Origin: Acinetobacter lwoffii
GTDB taxonomy: Bacteria; Pseudomonadota; Gammaproteobacteria; Pseudomonadales; Moraxellaceae
DNA: 35,027 nucleotides
Assembly (NCBI RefSeq): GCF_024129355.1
Contig: NZ_JAMXXP010000032.1
Coordinates: 1-35,027, forward strand
Direction: 5' to 3'
Shown here: piece after piece, positions 19,338 to 27,569 of the stretch
Position numbering within the stretch: position 1 is the first letter of the stretch
Layout of the letters: the number at the start of each line of letters is the position of its first letter
Notes under the pieces: model-generated
The model's database searches: none
What the model was told of the DNA's origin: nothing
What the model saw: the letters and a program-made list of their open reading frames with translations, nothing else
Position numbers and translations under genes: made by a program

Positions 19338-19934
19338 ATGTTTAGTGATCGTTTTGATCAACTCGTTCAAGCATTACGCATTTTGCCAAGCGTTGGGCCA
19401 AAATCGGCTCAACGTATGGCATTGCATATGATCATGAAAAATCGTGAGGGTGCTATTGGTCTGGCACATGCGCTGACTGAGGCAACCAATCACATTCATG
19501 AATGTTCAGTCTGTCATTCTCTGACCGAAGACGAAGTCTGCAATATTTGCAGCTCTCTGGATCGTGATGATGAACTGCTCTGTGTAGTGGAATCACCTGC
19601 AGATGTCATGGCGATTGAGCAAAGTGGTAGTTTCAGAGGTAAATATCATGTATTGGGCGGACATTTATCGCCACTGGATGGTATTGGTCCCGAAGAAATC
19701 GGTATTCCGTACTTATTGCATCGTTTGGCCAATGGTCAGGTGAAAGAAGTGATTCTGGCAACCAATGCCACGGTAGAAGGTCAGGCTACGGCGCATTATC
19801 TGGTTGAGGCCAGTAAGCATTTGCCGATCCAGATGACCCGAATTGCCCAGGGCGTACCACAAGGTGGTGAGCTGGAATATGTCGACAGTCATACCTTGAG
19901 TCAGGCAGTACATAACCGGATGCGCATGAAGTAA
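19338..19934 (+). CDS. recR: Recombination mediator RecR
   Basis: RecR acts with RecF and RecO to load RecA at single-strand gaps. The 198-residue protein (E. coli 201) has the N-terminal helix-hairpin-helix region (LRILPSVGPKSAQRMALHM), the zinc finger CSVCHSLTEDEVCNIC (four cysteines), a Toprim domain with LCVVESPADVMAIE, and the C-terminal TRIAQGVPQGGELEYVD motif. The ATG at 19338 has AAGGAAG 9 nt upstream. A longer frame from 19308 would overlap ybaB and lacks support. Confidence 0.96.
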   Translation: MFSDRFDQLVQALRILPSVGPKSAQRMALHMIMKNREGAIGLAHALTEATNHIHECSVCHSLTEDEVCNICSSLDRDDELLCVVESPADVMAIEQSGSFRGKYHVLGGHLSPLDGIGPEEIGIPYLLHRLANGQVKEVILATNATVEGQATAHYLVEASKHLPIQMTRIAQGVPQGGELEYVDSHTLSQAVHNRMRMK

Positions 19935-20057
19935 GCTAAGCTTAAATATCTTGTTAGTTTTAATATAAAAAAGATATTAATTAGAATATAAAACCGGATA
20001 AGTAAGCGCCGTTTTTTAGGAAATAGGGCAGAATTGACGTTATTTTTTATACAAAAA

Positions 20058-20092
20058 TTCTATAGATCAGTTAATATGGATCTATCGAGAAT
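20058..20092 (+). promoter_or_regulatory. Hairpin in the rnd leader
   Basis: ATAGATC (20062-20068) pairs with GATCTAT (20079-20085) across a 10-nt loop. The stem continues as TTCT (20058-20061) with AGAA (20088-20091) after a 2-nt bulge. It ends about 20 nt before the rnd start codon. A TTGACG at 20034-20039 is a possible -35 box. Confidence 0.45.
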
Positions 20093-20112
20093 CTAATCTT
20101 AGACTCAGTTCT

Positions 20113-21255
20113 ATGTTTCAATTTATTCAACATCAAAACGACTTAAATCAAGTGCTGAACCTCATGGATCAGAGTTCTGTATATGGACTTGATACCGAGT
20201 TTATCAAGGTCGATACCTTGTGGCCTAAGCTGGGTGTTTTTCAGATTAACGTAGACAACAAGGTCTATTTGTTGGATGGAACCACGCTGGATCTGACTGA
20301 GTTCCTCAATAAAATTTTTAACGCACAGCAGAATATTTTTCATGCCTGTAGTGAAGATATCGACCTGATCTATCACTATACCCAGAAGAAATCGCTGAGT
20401 AATGTGTTTGATACCCAGGTCGGCATGTCATTTTTGGGGCATGGTCTGCAAGTCAGCTATCAAAATGCGCTGAAGCAGATGCTGGAAGTCGATATCGAAA
20501 AAGACCAGACCCGTTCTGACTGGCTGGCGCGTCCACTCAGTTCCGAACAGTTGCTGTATGCTGCCAATGATGTGCATTATCTGGTACAACTGTCAGAGAA
20601 AATCAAACAGGATCTGGATGCGAAAGATCTACTGGATTTTGCTTTGCAAGATTGCCGTTTTCTGACTCAGGAAATTGGCGAAGATACCCCAACTGCCTTG
20701 TTGTATCAGGATGTCGGCAATTACCGACATTCACGCCGTCAGCTGATGCAATTGCAGCAATTGATGGTTTGGCGTGATCAGATTGCCAAGGCACTAAATC
20801 AACCGCGCAGTTTCATTTTAAAAAATGCCAGCATGATTGATCTGGTGGAAAAGTTCCCGCGCAATAATTTCCAGCTGAGTCATGTGAAAGACATTCGTTC
20901 GAATGTGGTTCGTGAGCATGGCAAAACCATTTTAGATTTACTGAAATTCCTGCCGGAGCCGGCAAATTGGCCTTTACGTCTGGCACGTCCAATTCGCCAT
21001 TCTTCCAAAGATATTGGCGAAAAAATTGACTCAATTATTCAGAACGTCGTCAATGAAACCTCAATTCCTAAAGAAGTCCTGATGCGCAAGAAATGGCTGA
21101 ATGCTTTGTATCAGCATGTAGTCTTTCATAAGGATGAGCAGGATCTGCCGGATTATCTGCTCGGTTGGCGCTATGAGTTATTAACTCAGCCACTGATTCA
21201 GGTATTGCATCAGGATGAATCTTATCTGTCTACCCAGATGAAAGTTAGCGAGTGA
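20113..21255 (+). CDS. rnd: Ribonuclease D
   Basis: RNase D is a 3'-5' exoribonuclease involved in tRNA 3'-end maturation and stable-RNA turnover. The DEDD exonuclease domain occupies the first ~180 residues: GLDTEFIKVDTLWPKLG (Asp and Glu of motif I), HACSEDIDLIYHY (motif II) and LLYAANDVHYLVQL (motif III with Tyr-x3-Asp). A HRDC-type region follows at about 210-290 (QLMVWRDQIAKALNQPRSFI). The 380-residue length is normal. The upstream spacer has a hairpin close to the start codon (20058-20092). No clear ribosome-binding site is visible beyond a CTCAG stretch, so the start could be a few codons away. Confidence 0.93.
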   Translation: MFQFIQHQNDLNQVLNLMDQSSVYGLDTEFIKVDTLWPKLGVFQINVDNKVYLLDGTTLDLTEFLNKIFNAQQNIFHACSEDIDLIYHYTQKKSLSNVFDTQVGMSFLGHGLQVSYQNALKQMLEVDIEKDQTRSDWLARPLSSEQLLYAANDVHYLVQLSEKIKQDLDAKDLLDFALQDCRFLTQEIGEDTPTALLYQDVGNYRHSRRQLMQLQQLMVWRDQIAKALNQPRSFILKNASMIDLVEKFPRNNFQLSHVKDIRSNVVREHGKTILDLLKFLPEPANWPLRLARPIRHSSKDIGEKIDSIIQNVVNETSIPKEVLMRKKWLNALYQHVVFHKDEQDLPDYLLGWRYELLTQPLIQVLHQDESYLSTQMKVSE

Positions 21256-21385
21256 TTGGCTACAGGAATGGTTAAAGAAAAAGCAATTATACAAAATCAC
21301 GACTGATGCATGAGACGTGGCTAATGTTTCTGTCTTTTTTTTGATGTATCCTTGCAGTTGTTTTTCCAGAAAAGTCGTTTGAAAT

Positions 21386-21691
21386 ATGCAAGTGTCTATC
21401 TACAAATCCAGCAAAAAAAGTGAAATGTATCTGTATGTGGCGCGTCCTGCGAATGAAAGCGAAGCTGAAACATTCGAGCCTTTAAGTGTATTAACTGAAG
21501 CAGTACAGGCAGCATTTGGACGTGCGACTTTTGTCATGCATCTTGAATTAAGTGAATCACGTAAACTGGCACGTGCCAATGTCTTGCATGTTATGGATTC
21601 TATTGAAACTCGCGGTTTCTTCCTGCAAATGCCGCCAGAAGGCTTGATTGATCCAAATGCTGTGGCACCAGAAGGTTTACGCGGTGCTTAA
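21386..21691 (+). CDS. YcgL-domain protein
   Basis: This 101-residue protein matches the YcgL family: the opening [19 protein letters not shown], then [23 protein letters not shown] and [13 protein letters not shown]. The family is small, cytosolic and of unknown function in gammaproteobacteria. No partner is obvious; rnd lies 130 bp upstream and a small membrane protein starts 21 bp downstream, so a two- to four-gene transcript with the MoxR/VWA pair is possible. Confidence 0.9.
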   Translation: MQVSIYKSSKKSEMYLYVARPANESEAETFEPLSVLTEAVQAAFGRATFVMHLELSESRKLARANVLHVMDSIETRGFFLQMPPEGLIDPNAVAPEGLRGA

Positions 21692-21712
21692 TGTTAATTC
21701 AGGAGTTGTGAA

Positions 21713-22096
21713 ATGAATGGTTATGTGGCTGTATTAGACTCAATTCCTGAACAGAGCATTGCCGTTGCAGTTTATCTGCTCGGCAGCCTGATTGCTTTAT
21801 GGTGCTGGTATAGCGTAACCAAGCGTCTGCCTAAACCTATGGGCGGTTTTTTGTGGATTGTGGCCTTTGCCATTCTGTTGACACCGACGGTATCCGAGGG
21901 GGCGAATGCATCCATTGCACCCGCGATTTTCGGTCTGTTATTTGGGATGCTGACCAAAGAGCAATCCCTGGTTTGGATTAATGCGTCACTTATTTTATTT
22001 GTCATTGGGATTGGATCTGTGATTGGCTATTGCTGGTCGACCTATGTGTCGAACAAAAGCAATATTCGTGTTCACGAGAAAAGTTCACCGCTGTAA
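21713..22096 (+). CDS. Small membrane protein of unknown function
   Basis: This 127-residue protein has three to four hydrophobic segments: QSIAVAVYLLGSLIALWCWY (about 17-36), FLWIVAFAILLTPTV (about 45-60), SIAPAIFGLLFGML (about 66-80) and SLVWINASLILFVIGIGSVI (about 84-103). It has a short polar tail. I do not recognise a family. The gene lies between a YcgL gene and a MoxR-type ATPase (20 bp downstream). The ribosome-binding site AGGAG at 21699-21703 is good. A role with the ATPase/VWA pair is possible from position only. Confidence 0.7.
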   Translation: MNGYVAVLDSIPEQSIAVAVYLLGSLIALWCWYSVTKRLPKPMGGFLWIVAFAILLTPTVSEGANASIAPAIFGLLFGMLTKEQSLVWINASLILFVIGIGSVIGYCWSTYVSNKSNIRVHEKSSPL

Positions 22097-22116
22097 GTAA
22101 AAAATAAGGTTCAATC

Positions 22117-22968
22117 ATGTCTGCTGATATTCAACAATTTTCAGGTACCGATCAGTACATTGCGACTGACAGTTTAAAACTTGCGGTGAAAGCTGCACGC
22201 AGTTTGCAAAAACCGTTGCTGGTCAAAGGTGAGCCGGGTACAGGTAAGACTTTGCTGGCCGAGCAAGTCGCAGAAAGTCTGGGTTTGAAGTTGATCACCT
22301 GGCACATCAAGTCCACTACCAAAGCACAACAAGGCCTGTATGAATACGATGCCGTATCCCGCTTGCGCGATAGTCAGTTGGGTGATGACCGTGTCTATGA
22401 CATCAAGAACTACATCAAGCCGGGTAAATTATGGGAAGCGTTTACCAGTGAAGAGCGCTGTGTCCTGTTGATTGATGAAATTGATAAGGCAGACATCGAG
22501 TTTCCAAATGACTTGCTGCATGAACTCGATAAAATGTCATTCTATGTGTACGAGACTGGCGAGACCATTACGGCAACTCAGCGCCCAATCGTGATCATTA
22601 CCTCAAATAATGAAAAAGAATTGCCAGATGCTTTCCTGCGTCGTTGCTTCTTCCATTACATCGAATTCCCGGATGAAGCCACCATGCGTGAAATCATCGA
22701 TGTGCATTTTGCCAATATCTCGACCACACTGGTGAATGAAGCCTTACAGGTTTTCTTTAAATTGCGCCAGATTCCGGGTTTAAAAAAACCACCTTCAACT
22801 TCTGAACTGATCGACTGGCTCAGCTTGCTGATGGCAGATGATATGCCGGAAGATATTCTGCGCAATACTGATAAATCCAAAGCAATTCCGCCCCTGTACG
22901 GCGCATTAATCAAGAATGAGCAAGATGTGCAGTTGCTCGAACGTCTAGCATTTATGTCACGTCGTTAA
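22117..22968 (+). CDS. MoxR-type AAA+ ATPase
   Basis: A 283-residue cytosolic AAA+ ATPase of the MoxR branch. Walker A is GEPGTGKT (near residues 38-45), Walker B is CVLLIDEIDKAD, sensor 1 is IVIITSNNEKELPDAF, and an arginine finger lies in LRRCFFHYIEFP. MoxR ATPases act as chaperones with von Willebrand A-domain partners, often in metal-centre or complex assembly. Here the VWA partner starts 13 bp downstream, so the pair is almost certainly co-expressed. The target is unknown. No cox, nor or similar cluster is nearby to suggest one. Confidence 0.9.
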   Translation: MSADIQQFSGTDQYIATDSLKLAVKAARSLQKPLLVKGEPGTGKTLLAEQVAESLGLKLITWHIKSTTKAQQGLYEYDAVSRLRDSQLGDDRVYDIKNYIKPGKLWEAFTSEERCVLLIDEIDKADIEFPNDLLHELDKMSFYVYETGETITATQRPIVIITSNNEKELPDAFLRRCFFHYIEFPDEATMREIIDVHFANISTTLVNEALQVFFKLRQIPGLKKPPSTSELIDWLSLLMADDMPEDILRNTDKSKAIPPLYGALIKNEQDVQLLERLAFMSRR

Positions 22969-22981
22969 GGGAGAAACACGC

Positions 22982-24169
22982 ATGTTTGTGCGACTGTTTT
23001 ATACCTTACGCAAATACGGCGTGCCGGTATCGACCCGCGAACTGATTGACCTCAATCAGGCAGTTGCCGCAGGACTGGTCTTTGCCGATCAGGACGAGTT
23101 CTATCAGCTTGCCAAAACTATAATGGTCAAGGACGAGCGCTATTTCGACAAGTTCGATCGCGCCATGAAAGACTATTTTGATGGTATCGCGACCTTTGAT
23201 CTGGATGAGCTGCTAAATCAGGTGCATAAGCTGCCCAAAGACTGGTTTGATCTGGAGTTGCTGGAAAAGCATTTGACCCCGGAGCAGCGCGAAGAGCTGA
23301 AAAAAGCCGGATCGCTGGAAGAACTGATGAAAATGCTGGAAGAGCGCCTGCGCGAACAGCATAAAAAACATCAGGGTGGTAACAAGATGATTGGTACCGG
23401 TGGGACTTCACCCTTTGGTGCTTATGGCGATCATCCTGAAGGTGTGCGTATTGGCGGGCCGGGGCGTAAGCGTTCTGCGGTGAAAGTCTGGGAGCAGCGT
23501 CAATACCGCAATCTGGACGATGAGCAGATTTTGGGTAGCCGCCAGATGCAGATGGCATTGCGCCGTTTGCGTAAGTTTGCCCGTCAGGGTGCAGCCGAAG
23601 AACTGGATATTGATGGTACGATTCGTGAAACGGCTAAGCAGGGTATTCTGGATGTACAATTGGTACCGGAGCGCCGTAACCGTATTAAAGTACTAATGCT
23701 GTTTGATATTGGCGGATCGATGGATGCACATATCGCTCAGTGTGAAAAACTGTTTAGCGCCGCCAAAACCGAATTTAAGACTCTGGAATATTTCTATTTC
23801 CATAACTGTCTGTACGACTATGTCTGGAAAGATAATGTCCGTCGTTCCAGCTCGCGCATGAATACTTGGGATCTGTTCAATACCTATGGACGGGATTACC
23901 GGGTGATTGTAGTGGGTGATGCCAGCATGGCACCCTATGAGTTGAACTCCGTCGGTGGTTCGGTCGAATACATGAATGATGAAGCAGGACAGGTCTGGTT
24001 ACAGCGTCTGCGTCAGCATTTTGATAAAACCGCCTGGCTCAATCCTGAAGAAGAAAAATACTGGCATTACACGCATACTATTGGTCTGATTAAGCAAATC
24101 TTTGAAGATCATATGTTTCCAATGACCTTAAAAGGCATTGAGGATATGACCAAATATCTGGCGCGTTGA
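22982..24169 (+). CDS. VWA-domain CoxE-like protein
   Basis: This 395-residue partner of the MoxR ATPase has a long helical N-terminal half and a C-terminal von Willebrand A-type domain. A charged region (about 110-170) is rich in Glu, Lys and Gly (EELMKMLEERLREQHKKHQ). The metal-ion-dependent adhesion site reads MLFDIGGSMDAHI, that is Asp-x-Gly-x-Ser in place of the canonical Asp-x-Ser-x-Ser. The same variant, as I recall, is common in CoxE-like VWA proteins. Later blocks are RVIVVGDASMAPYEL and GQVWLQRLRQHFDKTAWLNP. It probably works as an adaptor for the ATPase; client unknown. Confidence 0.88.
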   Translation: MFVRLFYTLRKYGVPVSTRELIDLNQAVAAGLVFADQDEFYQLAKTIMVKDERYFDKFDRAMKDYFDGIATFDLDELLNQVHKLPKDWFDLELLEKHLTPEQREELKKAGSLEELMKMLEERLREQHKKHQGGNKMIGTGGTSPFGAYGDHPEGVRIGGPGRKRSAVKVWEQRQYRNLDDEQILGSRQMQMALRRLRKFARQGAAEELDIDGTIRETAKQGILDVQLVPERRNRIKVLMLFDIGGSMDAHIAQCEKLFSAAKTEFKTLEYFYFHNCLYDYVWKDNVRRSSSRMNTWDLFNTYGRDYRVIVVGDASMAPYELNSVGGSVEYMNDEAGQVWLQRLRQHFDKTAWLNPEEEKYWHYTHTIGLIKQIFEDHMFPMTLKGIEDMTKYLAR

Positions 24170-24183
24170 TTCCATTTATCTAT

Positions 24184-24244
24184 AAGTGACTTTATCTATA
24201 GTTATTAGTGCTTTAAAACGAATTATTCTAGTATAAAGTCACTT
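24184..24244 (+). promoter_or_regulatory. 12-bp inverted repeat upstream of trpB
   Basis: AAGTGACTTTAT (24184-24195) and its exact complement ATAAAGTCACTT (24233-24244) are separated by 37 bp. Each arm contains an odd palindrome (AAGT-G-ACTT or AAGT-C-ACTT), so this may be two operator sites for one regulator. A TATAAA at 24232-24237 could be the -10 of trpB, which would place the right-hand site over the promoter. The trpB start is at 24277. Confidence 0.55.
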
Positions 24245-24276
24245 GTTATACCTTATTCCAATATTCAGGAATTATT

Positions 24277-25485
24277 ATGGCTCATCAAATTAATGGTATT
24301 GCGTTGCCCAATGAAGAGGGTTTCTTTGGTCAATATGGCGGTCAGTTTATTCCACCCGATCTGAAACAGGCCATGGATGATATTAATGTGGCCTATCAGG
24401 AAATTCGTCAGACTGAAGAATTTCAGAATGAATTGAAAGACCTATTTGCTCATTATGTCGGTCGTCCAAGTCCACTATTTCATGCCAAACGTCTTTCTGA
24501 ACAGCTCGGTGGAGCCCAGATTTATTTGAAACGTGAAGATCTGAACCATACTGGCGCGCACAAGATTAATCATTGTCTGGGTGAAGCTTTACTTGCGAAA
24601 TATATGGGCAAGACCAAAGTCATTGCAGAAACCGGTGCCGGCCAGCATGGTGTTGCTTTGGCAACTGCATGTGCCTTGGTGGGTATCCCATGTGAAATTC
24701 ATATGGGGCAAGTAGATATTGAAAAAGAGCATCCAAACGTCGTCAAGATGAAAATTCTGGGTGCCAAGCTGATTTCTGTGACTCGCGGTACAGCCACACT
24801 CAAAGATGCAGTCGACAGTGCTTTTGAAGAATATTTAAAAGACCCGAAAAACTACATCTATGCCATTGGTTCGGTAGTCGGGCCGCACCCATTCCCGATG
24901 ATGGTACGTGATTTCCAGTCGATTATTGGTGATGAGATTAAAGTTCAGGCCAATGAGCGTTTTGGTGCAAATCCTGACTATATTGTTGCCTGTGTCGGTG
25001 GGGGTTCCAATGCAGTTGGCGCATTCACTGCATTTTTAAATGAACCAGATGTGAAACTGGTTGGCGTTGAGCCGGCAGGTCATGGTTTAGATACCGATAT
25101 GCATTCAGCTACTTTGACCTTAGGTAAACCGAGCCAGTTACATGGTATGGCCTGTTATGTGCTAGAAGATGAACAGGGCGAGCCATTGCCAGTGCATTCA
25201 ATTGCTTCTGGTCTGGATTATCCGGGTGTGGGGCCGCAGCATAGCTTGCTGAAAGATTTGGGCCGGGTAGAGTACACTACAGCAACTGATCAGGAATGTC
25301 TGGATGCATTCATGACACTGTCACGCGTAGAAGGCATTGTACCTGCATTAGAAAGTTCGCATGCGGTGGCTTGGGCCATTCGTGAAGCAGGGAAACTGCC
25401 AAAAGATACCAAGATTGTAGTGAACTTATCGGGTCGTGGTGATAAAGACTCAGATTACGTCGCAGAAAAATTAGGTCTAAACTGA
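24277..25485 (+). CDS. trpB: Tryptophan synthase beta chain (stand-alone)
   Basis: TrpB condenses indole with serine to tryptophan using PLP. The 402-residue protein has [26 protein letters not shown] (PLP lysine), [12 protein letters not shown] (catalytic Glu), [17 protein letters not shown], the PLP phosphate loop [18 protein letters not shown] and the C-terminal NLSGRGDKD. No trpA or trpF is adjacent; the gene is alone between a MoxR/VWA pair and a CBS protein, with its own spacer and terminator. The family blocks at about 2-15 and 125-160 ([32 protein letters not shown]) look rather divergent from typical TrpA-partnered TrpB, so it may be a second, indole-salvaging copy. That is inference; the genome's main trp operon is not in view. 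Confidence 0.9.
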   Translation: MAHQINGIALPNEEGFFGQYGGQFIPPDLKQAMDDINVAYQEIRQTEEFQNELKDLFAHYVGRPSPLFHAKRLSEQLGGAQIYLKREDLNHTGAHKINHCLGEALLAKYMGKTKVIAETGAGQHGVALATACALVGIPCEIHMGQVDIEKEHPNVVKMKILGAKLISVTRGTATLKDAVDSAFEEYLKDPKNYIYAIGSVVGPHPFPMMVRDFQSIIGDEIKVQANERFGANPDYIVACVGGGSNAVGAFTAFLNEPDVKLVGVEPAGHGLDTDMHSATLTLGKPSQLHGMACYVLEDEQGEPLPVHSIASGLDYPGVGPQHSLLKDLGRVEYTTATDQECLDAFMTLSRVEGIVPALESSHAVAWAIREAGKLPKDTKIVVNLSGRGDKDSDYVAEKLGLN

Positions 25486-25507
25486 TTTTATTCAGAATGT
25501 TCATATA

Positions 25508-25540
25508 AAAAATCCCGGTACACATACCGGGATTTTTTAT
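25508..25540. terminator. Bidirectional terminator after trpB
   Basis: AATCCCGGTA (25511-25520) and TACCGGGATT (25525-25534) form a perfect stem with loop CACA and A-/T-runs on both sides. It can serve both trpB and the convergent CBS gene. Confidence 0.92.
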
Positions 25541-25614
25541 GGATCAGATATAAAACTTTATCTTGGTGTCACTTAAGTGATCTTCAAATGCCTTAGAGAA
25601 AGCTAGATGATGTT

Positions 25615-26046
25615 TTAACCTGAGATATATTGCTGTAACTGTTCAATCAATTTGCGTTGGTCATCCATGGCCGCTTTGACCAAATCCCCAATTGAAATCA
25701 GACCGATCAGTTTTTCATGTTCGACCACGGGTAAGTGGCGTAGGTGGCGTTCAGTCATCAAAGATAAACAGTCTTCTACGCTAGTAGCTGTATTTACGGT
25801 AATCACTTTAGAGGTCATGATCTCATTAACAGTGGTGTCGAATGAGGTTCTTTGCATCAGGGCGATCTTACGCGTGTAATCCCGCTCTGACAAAATCCCC
25901 ACCACATTGTCTTCATGGGTTACCACAAGCGCCCCGATTCCTTTATCCGCCATCAAGGTGATGGCTTCTAAAACAGTAGAATCTGGACGGATGGTATAAA
26001 TAGCTTGATGCATTTTTTCACTGAGCACCTGTGCCACATTGGTCAT
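25615..26046 (-). CDS. Two-CBS-domain protein
   Basis: The 143 residues contain two CBS domains back to back (about 8-60 and 73-126). Conserved pieces are IYTIRPDSTVLEAITLMADKGIGALVV, VVGILSERDYTRKIA, VITVNTATSVEDCLSLM, RHLPVVEHEKLIGLISIGDLVK. CBS pairs bind adenosyl ligands and act as sensors, but stand-alone proteins of this kind have no defined partner. A short helical C-terminus (RKLIEQLQQYISG) follows. AAGGATG upstream of the ATG serves as ribosome-binding site. Confidence 0.9.
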   Translation of the reverse strand: MTNVAQVLSEKMHQAIYTIRPDSTVLEAITLMADKGIGALVVTHEDNVVGILSERDYTRKIALMQRTSFDTTVNEIMTSKVITVNTATSVEDCLSLMTERHLRHLPVVEHEKLIGLISIGDLVKAAMDDQRKLIEQLQQYISG

Positions 26047-26150
26047 GCTTAATCATCCTTATTGGTTAATTTATTATTAATCCTAGAGTATGTATTCAAC
26101 CTGAACATCTCTAAGTGTTTAGGTTTTAGTCTTTATAAATAGCATGTTAT

Positions 26151-26531
26151 TTAAGCAATGTGCAGTCTTTGTTGCGAAAAAAACAGATGACGCATCTGTG
26201 CAGCAGTCAGTTTGAGTTTGGTTCCATTGGTGTTGAACAGGGCTGGCGTAACATTCAGTCGCGACAGGGTCGGCAATAATGCATTTTCAAAATCTTCAGA
26301 ATTGATTTTACGCGGGATGTAATCCGGCCAATGCTGCTGGGCATAATTTTTAGCATCCAGCGGATTGAGCCAGAATGGGAAGATGCAGTCTTCCTGGTCA
26401 CGCATCATCGCCCAGCCTTGGTGATATGCGCCCCATAGCTCGCCACAATTCATCAAAGATTTAAGCATCGTGATCTTTAACAGAAAGTTTTTGCAGATCG
26501 GATCAAATTGAATAATTTTTCGTGGTTTCAT
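26151..26531 (-). CDS. DUF2750-like protein
   Basis: The 126-residue cytosolic protein fits the DUF2750 pattern: FLLKITMLKSLMNCGELWGAYHQGW, then the CIFPFWLNPLDAKNYAQQHWPDY stretch in two halves and an acidic-to-basic linker leading to LLPTLSRLNVTPALF. No function is known for the family. There is no Shine-Dalgarno match just upstream of the ATG at 26529-26531, so the start is uncertain. An inverted repeat TAGAATA/TATTCTA (26532-26538 and 26562-26568) begins one base upstream of the start codon. Confidence 0.65.
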   Translation of the reverse strand: MKPRKIIQFDPICKNFLLKITMLKSLMNCGELWGAYHQGWAMMRDQEDCIFPFWLNPLDAKNYAQQHWPDYIPRKINSEDFENALLPTLSRLNVTPALFNTNGTKLKLTAAQMRHLFFSQQRLHIA

Positions 26532-26653
26532 TAGAATAAAGTGCTATTGGAGTTCAGGCTCTATTCTAGAAACTTTATATGAAATTACTGTTTCAGCTTT
26601 GCAAGGATTCGTAAGAAAATATGTATTGATTGCTACTTATTGAAAAAAGGGCA

Positions 26654-26682
26654 TAAAAAAACGCCACCTAGGTGACGTTTCT
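26654..26682 (-). terminator. Terminator of the Sel1-like gene
   Basis: On the minus strand AACGTCACC and GGTGGCGTT pair with a single G-U, followed by a T-run (complement of the A-run at 26655-26661). It sits directly after the stop codon at 26683. Confidence 0.8.
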
Positions 26683-26916
26683 TTATGCTTGCATGGTGGC
26701 CATGTTCTGCCAGTACTGGGCTTTGAGTGAATCTCGTTCTACACGGAAACCTTGATAATAAAGTTCTGCTAAAAAAAGCGCTGCTTTACCATGGCCAGCA
26801 CGAGCGGCTTCTTCAAGCTGTTTTACTGCATCAGCAAAGTTCATTTGAGATTGAATGGTATTCACGGCATCTGCGTACAGATGTTCCAGATCGTGTTGAG
26901 AGAGTTGTTGTATCAT
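26683..26916 (-). CDS. Small Sel1-repeat-like protein
   Basis: A 77-residue protein with one recognisable Sel1-like helical pair: FADAVKQLEEAARAGHGKAALFLAELYYQGFRVERDSLKAQYWQNMA. The AxxGHxxA...LYYxG pattern is the usual Sel1 signature. It has no signal peptide. Sel1 repeats mediate protein-protein contact. The ribosome-binding site AAGGAG precedes the ATG. It shares a palindrome-rich divergent spacer (26917-27137) with the next plus-strand gene. Confidence 0.75.
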   Translation of the reverse strand: MIQQLSQHDLEHLYADAVNTIQSQMNFADAVKQLEEAARAGHGKAALFLAELYYQGFRVERDSLKAQYWQNMATMQA

Positions 26917-27137
26917 ATAAAAACTCCTTAATTTTAATTATGATTACAGGATAGACTATTTAGTCTAAATACAAATATAAATTAGTATTGTTAAACTAAT
27001 ATTACAAAATAATGGAAAAGTCAACTATTCGATTTTATTTGTTTACTTAAGTTATAGTTTAACTGATTAAACTATACACAACTATAAATATTATTAAGCT
27101 ACATTGTAAATGGATAGCAAACAATAAGGAGAAGGCC
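26917..27137. promoter_or_regulatory. Divergent spacer with clustered palindromes
   Basis: This AT-rich 221-bp spacer separates the Sel1-like gene (minus) from a small membrane-protein gene (plus). Three palindromes were read: TAGACTA-TT-TAGTCTA (26952-26967), ATTAGT...ACTAAT (26981-26986 and 26995-27000), and TATAGTTTAA (27053-27062) with its exact complement at 27067-27076. The half-site TTAAACTA occurs at 26991-26998 and 27067-27074, and its complement at 27055-27062. This looks like a multi-site operator. Confidence 0.6.
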
Positions 27138-27500
27138 ATGATGACAAGAACTTTAGATGGTGTGAAATTTGATATGCCTCCGACTGCAGGTCAAATTATG
27201 GAACTTGCCGATTTGCATCGTAAAAAACTCGATCAAGCTATATTCAGTAAACATACCCATCTGGGTGATTATGGACTGGCACAACGTAAAGAAGTCTACG
27301 ACTTTACCCGTGCGCTGGATGAAAACCAGCGTGAGCAGTTTTATAAGCTTTATAATGGTGAGCTGGTCCGCATTGCAGATGAGGATCGTCTGCATCCGCC
27401 TGAAGCAGAAGCGGGTTTAAGTAAATTTGCAATTGCACTGGTATTGCTTGTTGTTGCATTGGTGCTGTATTCAACAATTATTACCAGAATCATGAATTAG
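27138..27500 (+). CDS. Small tail-anchored-type membrane protein
   Basis: The 120-residue protein has a soluble, charged N-terminal ~90 residues and one C-terminal membrane span (about 97-117, IALVLLVVALVLYSTIITRI), with a very short tail after it. I do not recognise a family. The soluble part includes GQIMELADLHRKKLDQAIF and YDFTRALDENQREQFYKLYNGEL, both helical and amphipathic. The ribosome-binding site AAGGAGAAGG is strong; two ATGs in a row (27138, 27141) are both possible. It is under the palindrome-rich spacer and 98 bp upstream of another small membrane-protein gene. Confidence 0.7.
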   Translation: MMTRTLDGVKFDMPPTAGQIMELADLHRKKLDQAIFSKHTHLGDYGLAQRKEVYDFTRALDENQREQFYKLYNGELVRIADEDRLHPPEAEAGLSKFAIALVLLVVALVLYSTIITRIMN

Positions 27501-27569
27501 TCCTCGAAATAGCAGGATTCAGCTCTTATGAATATTCAGTGCGCTGACTTGAACTTATGTAACTGCGAC

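Noticed and set aside
23127..23558. 143-residue minus-strand frame inside the VWA gene
   Set aside because: Shadow of the GC-rich coding sequence on the opposite strand; Arg/Pro/Ala-rich with no motif.
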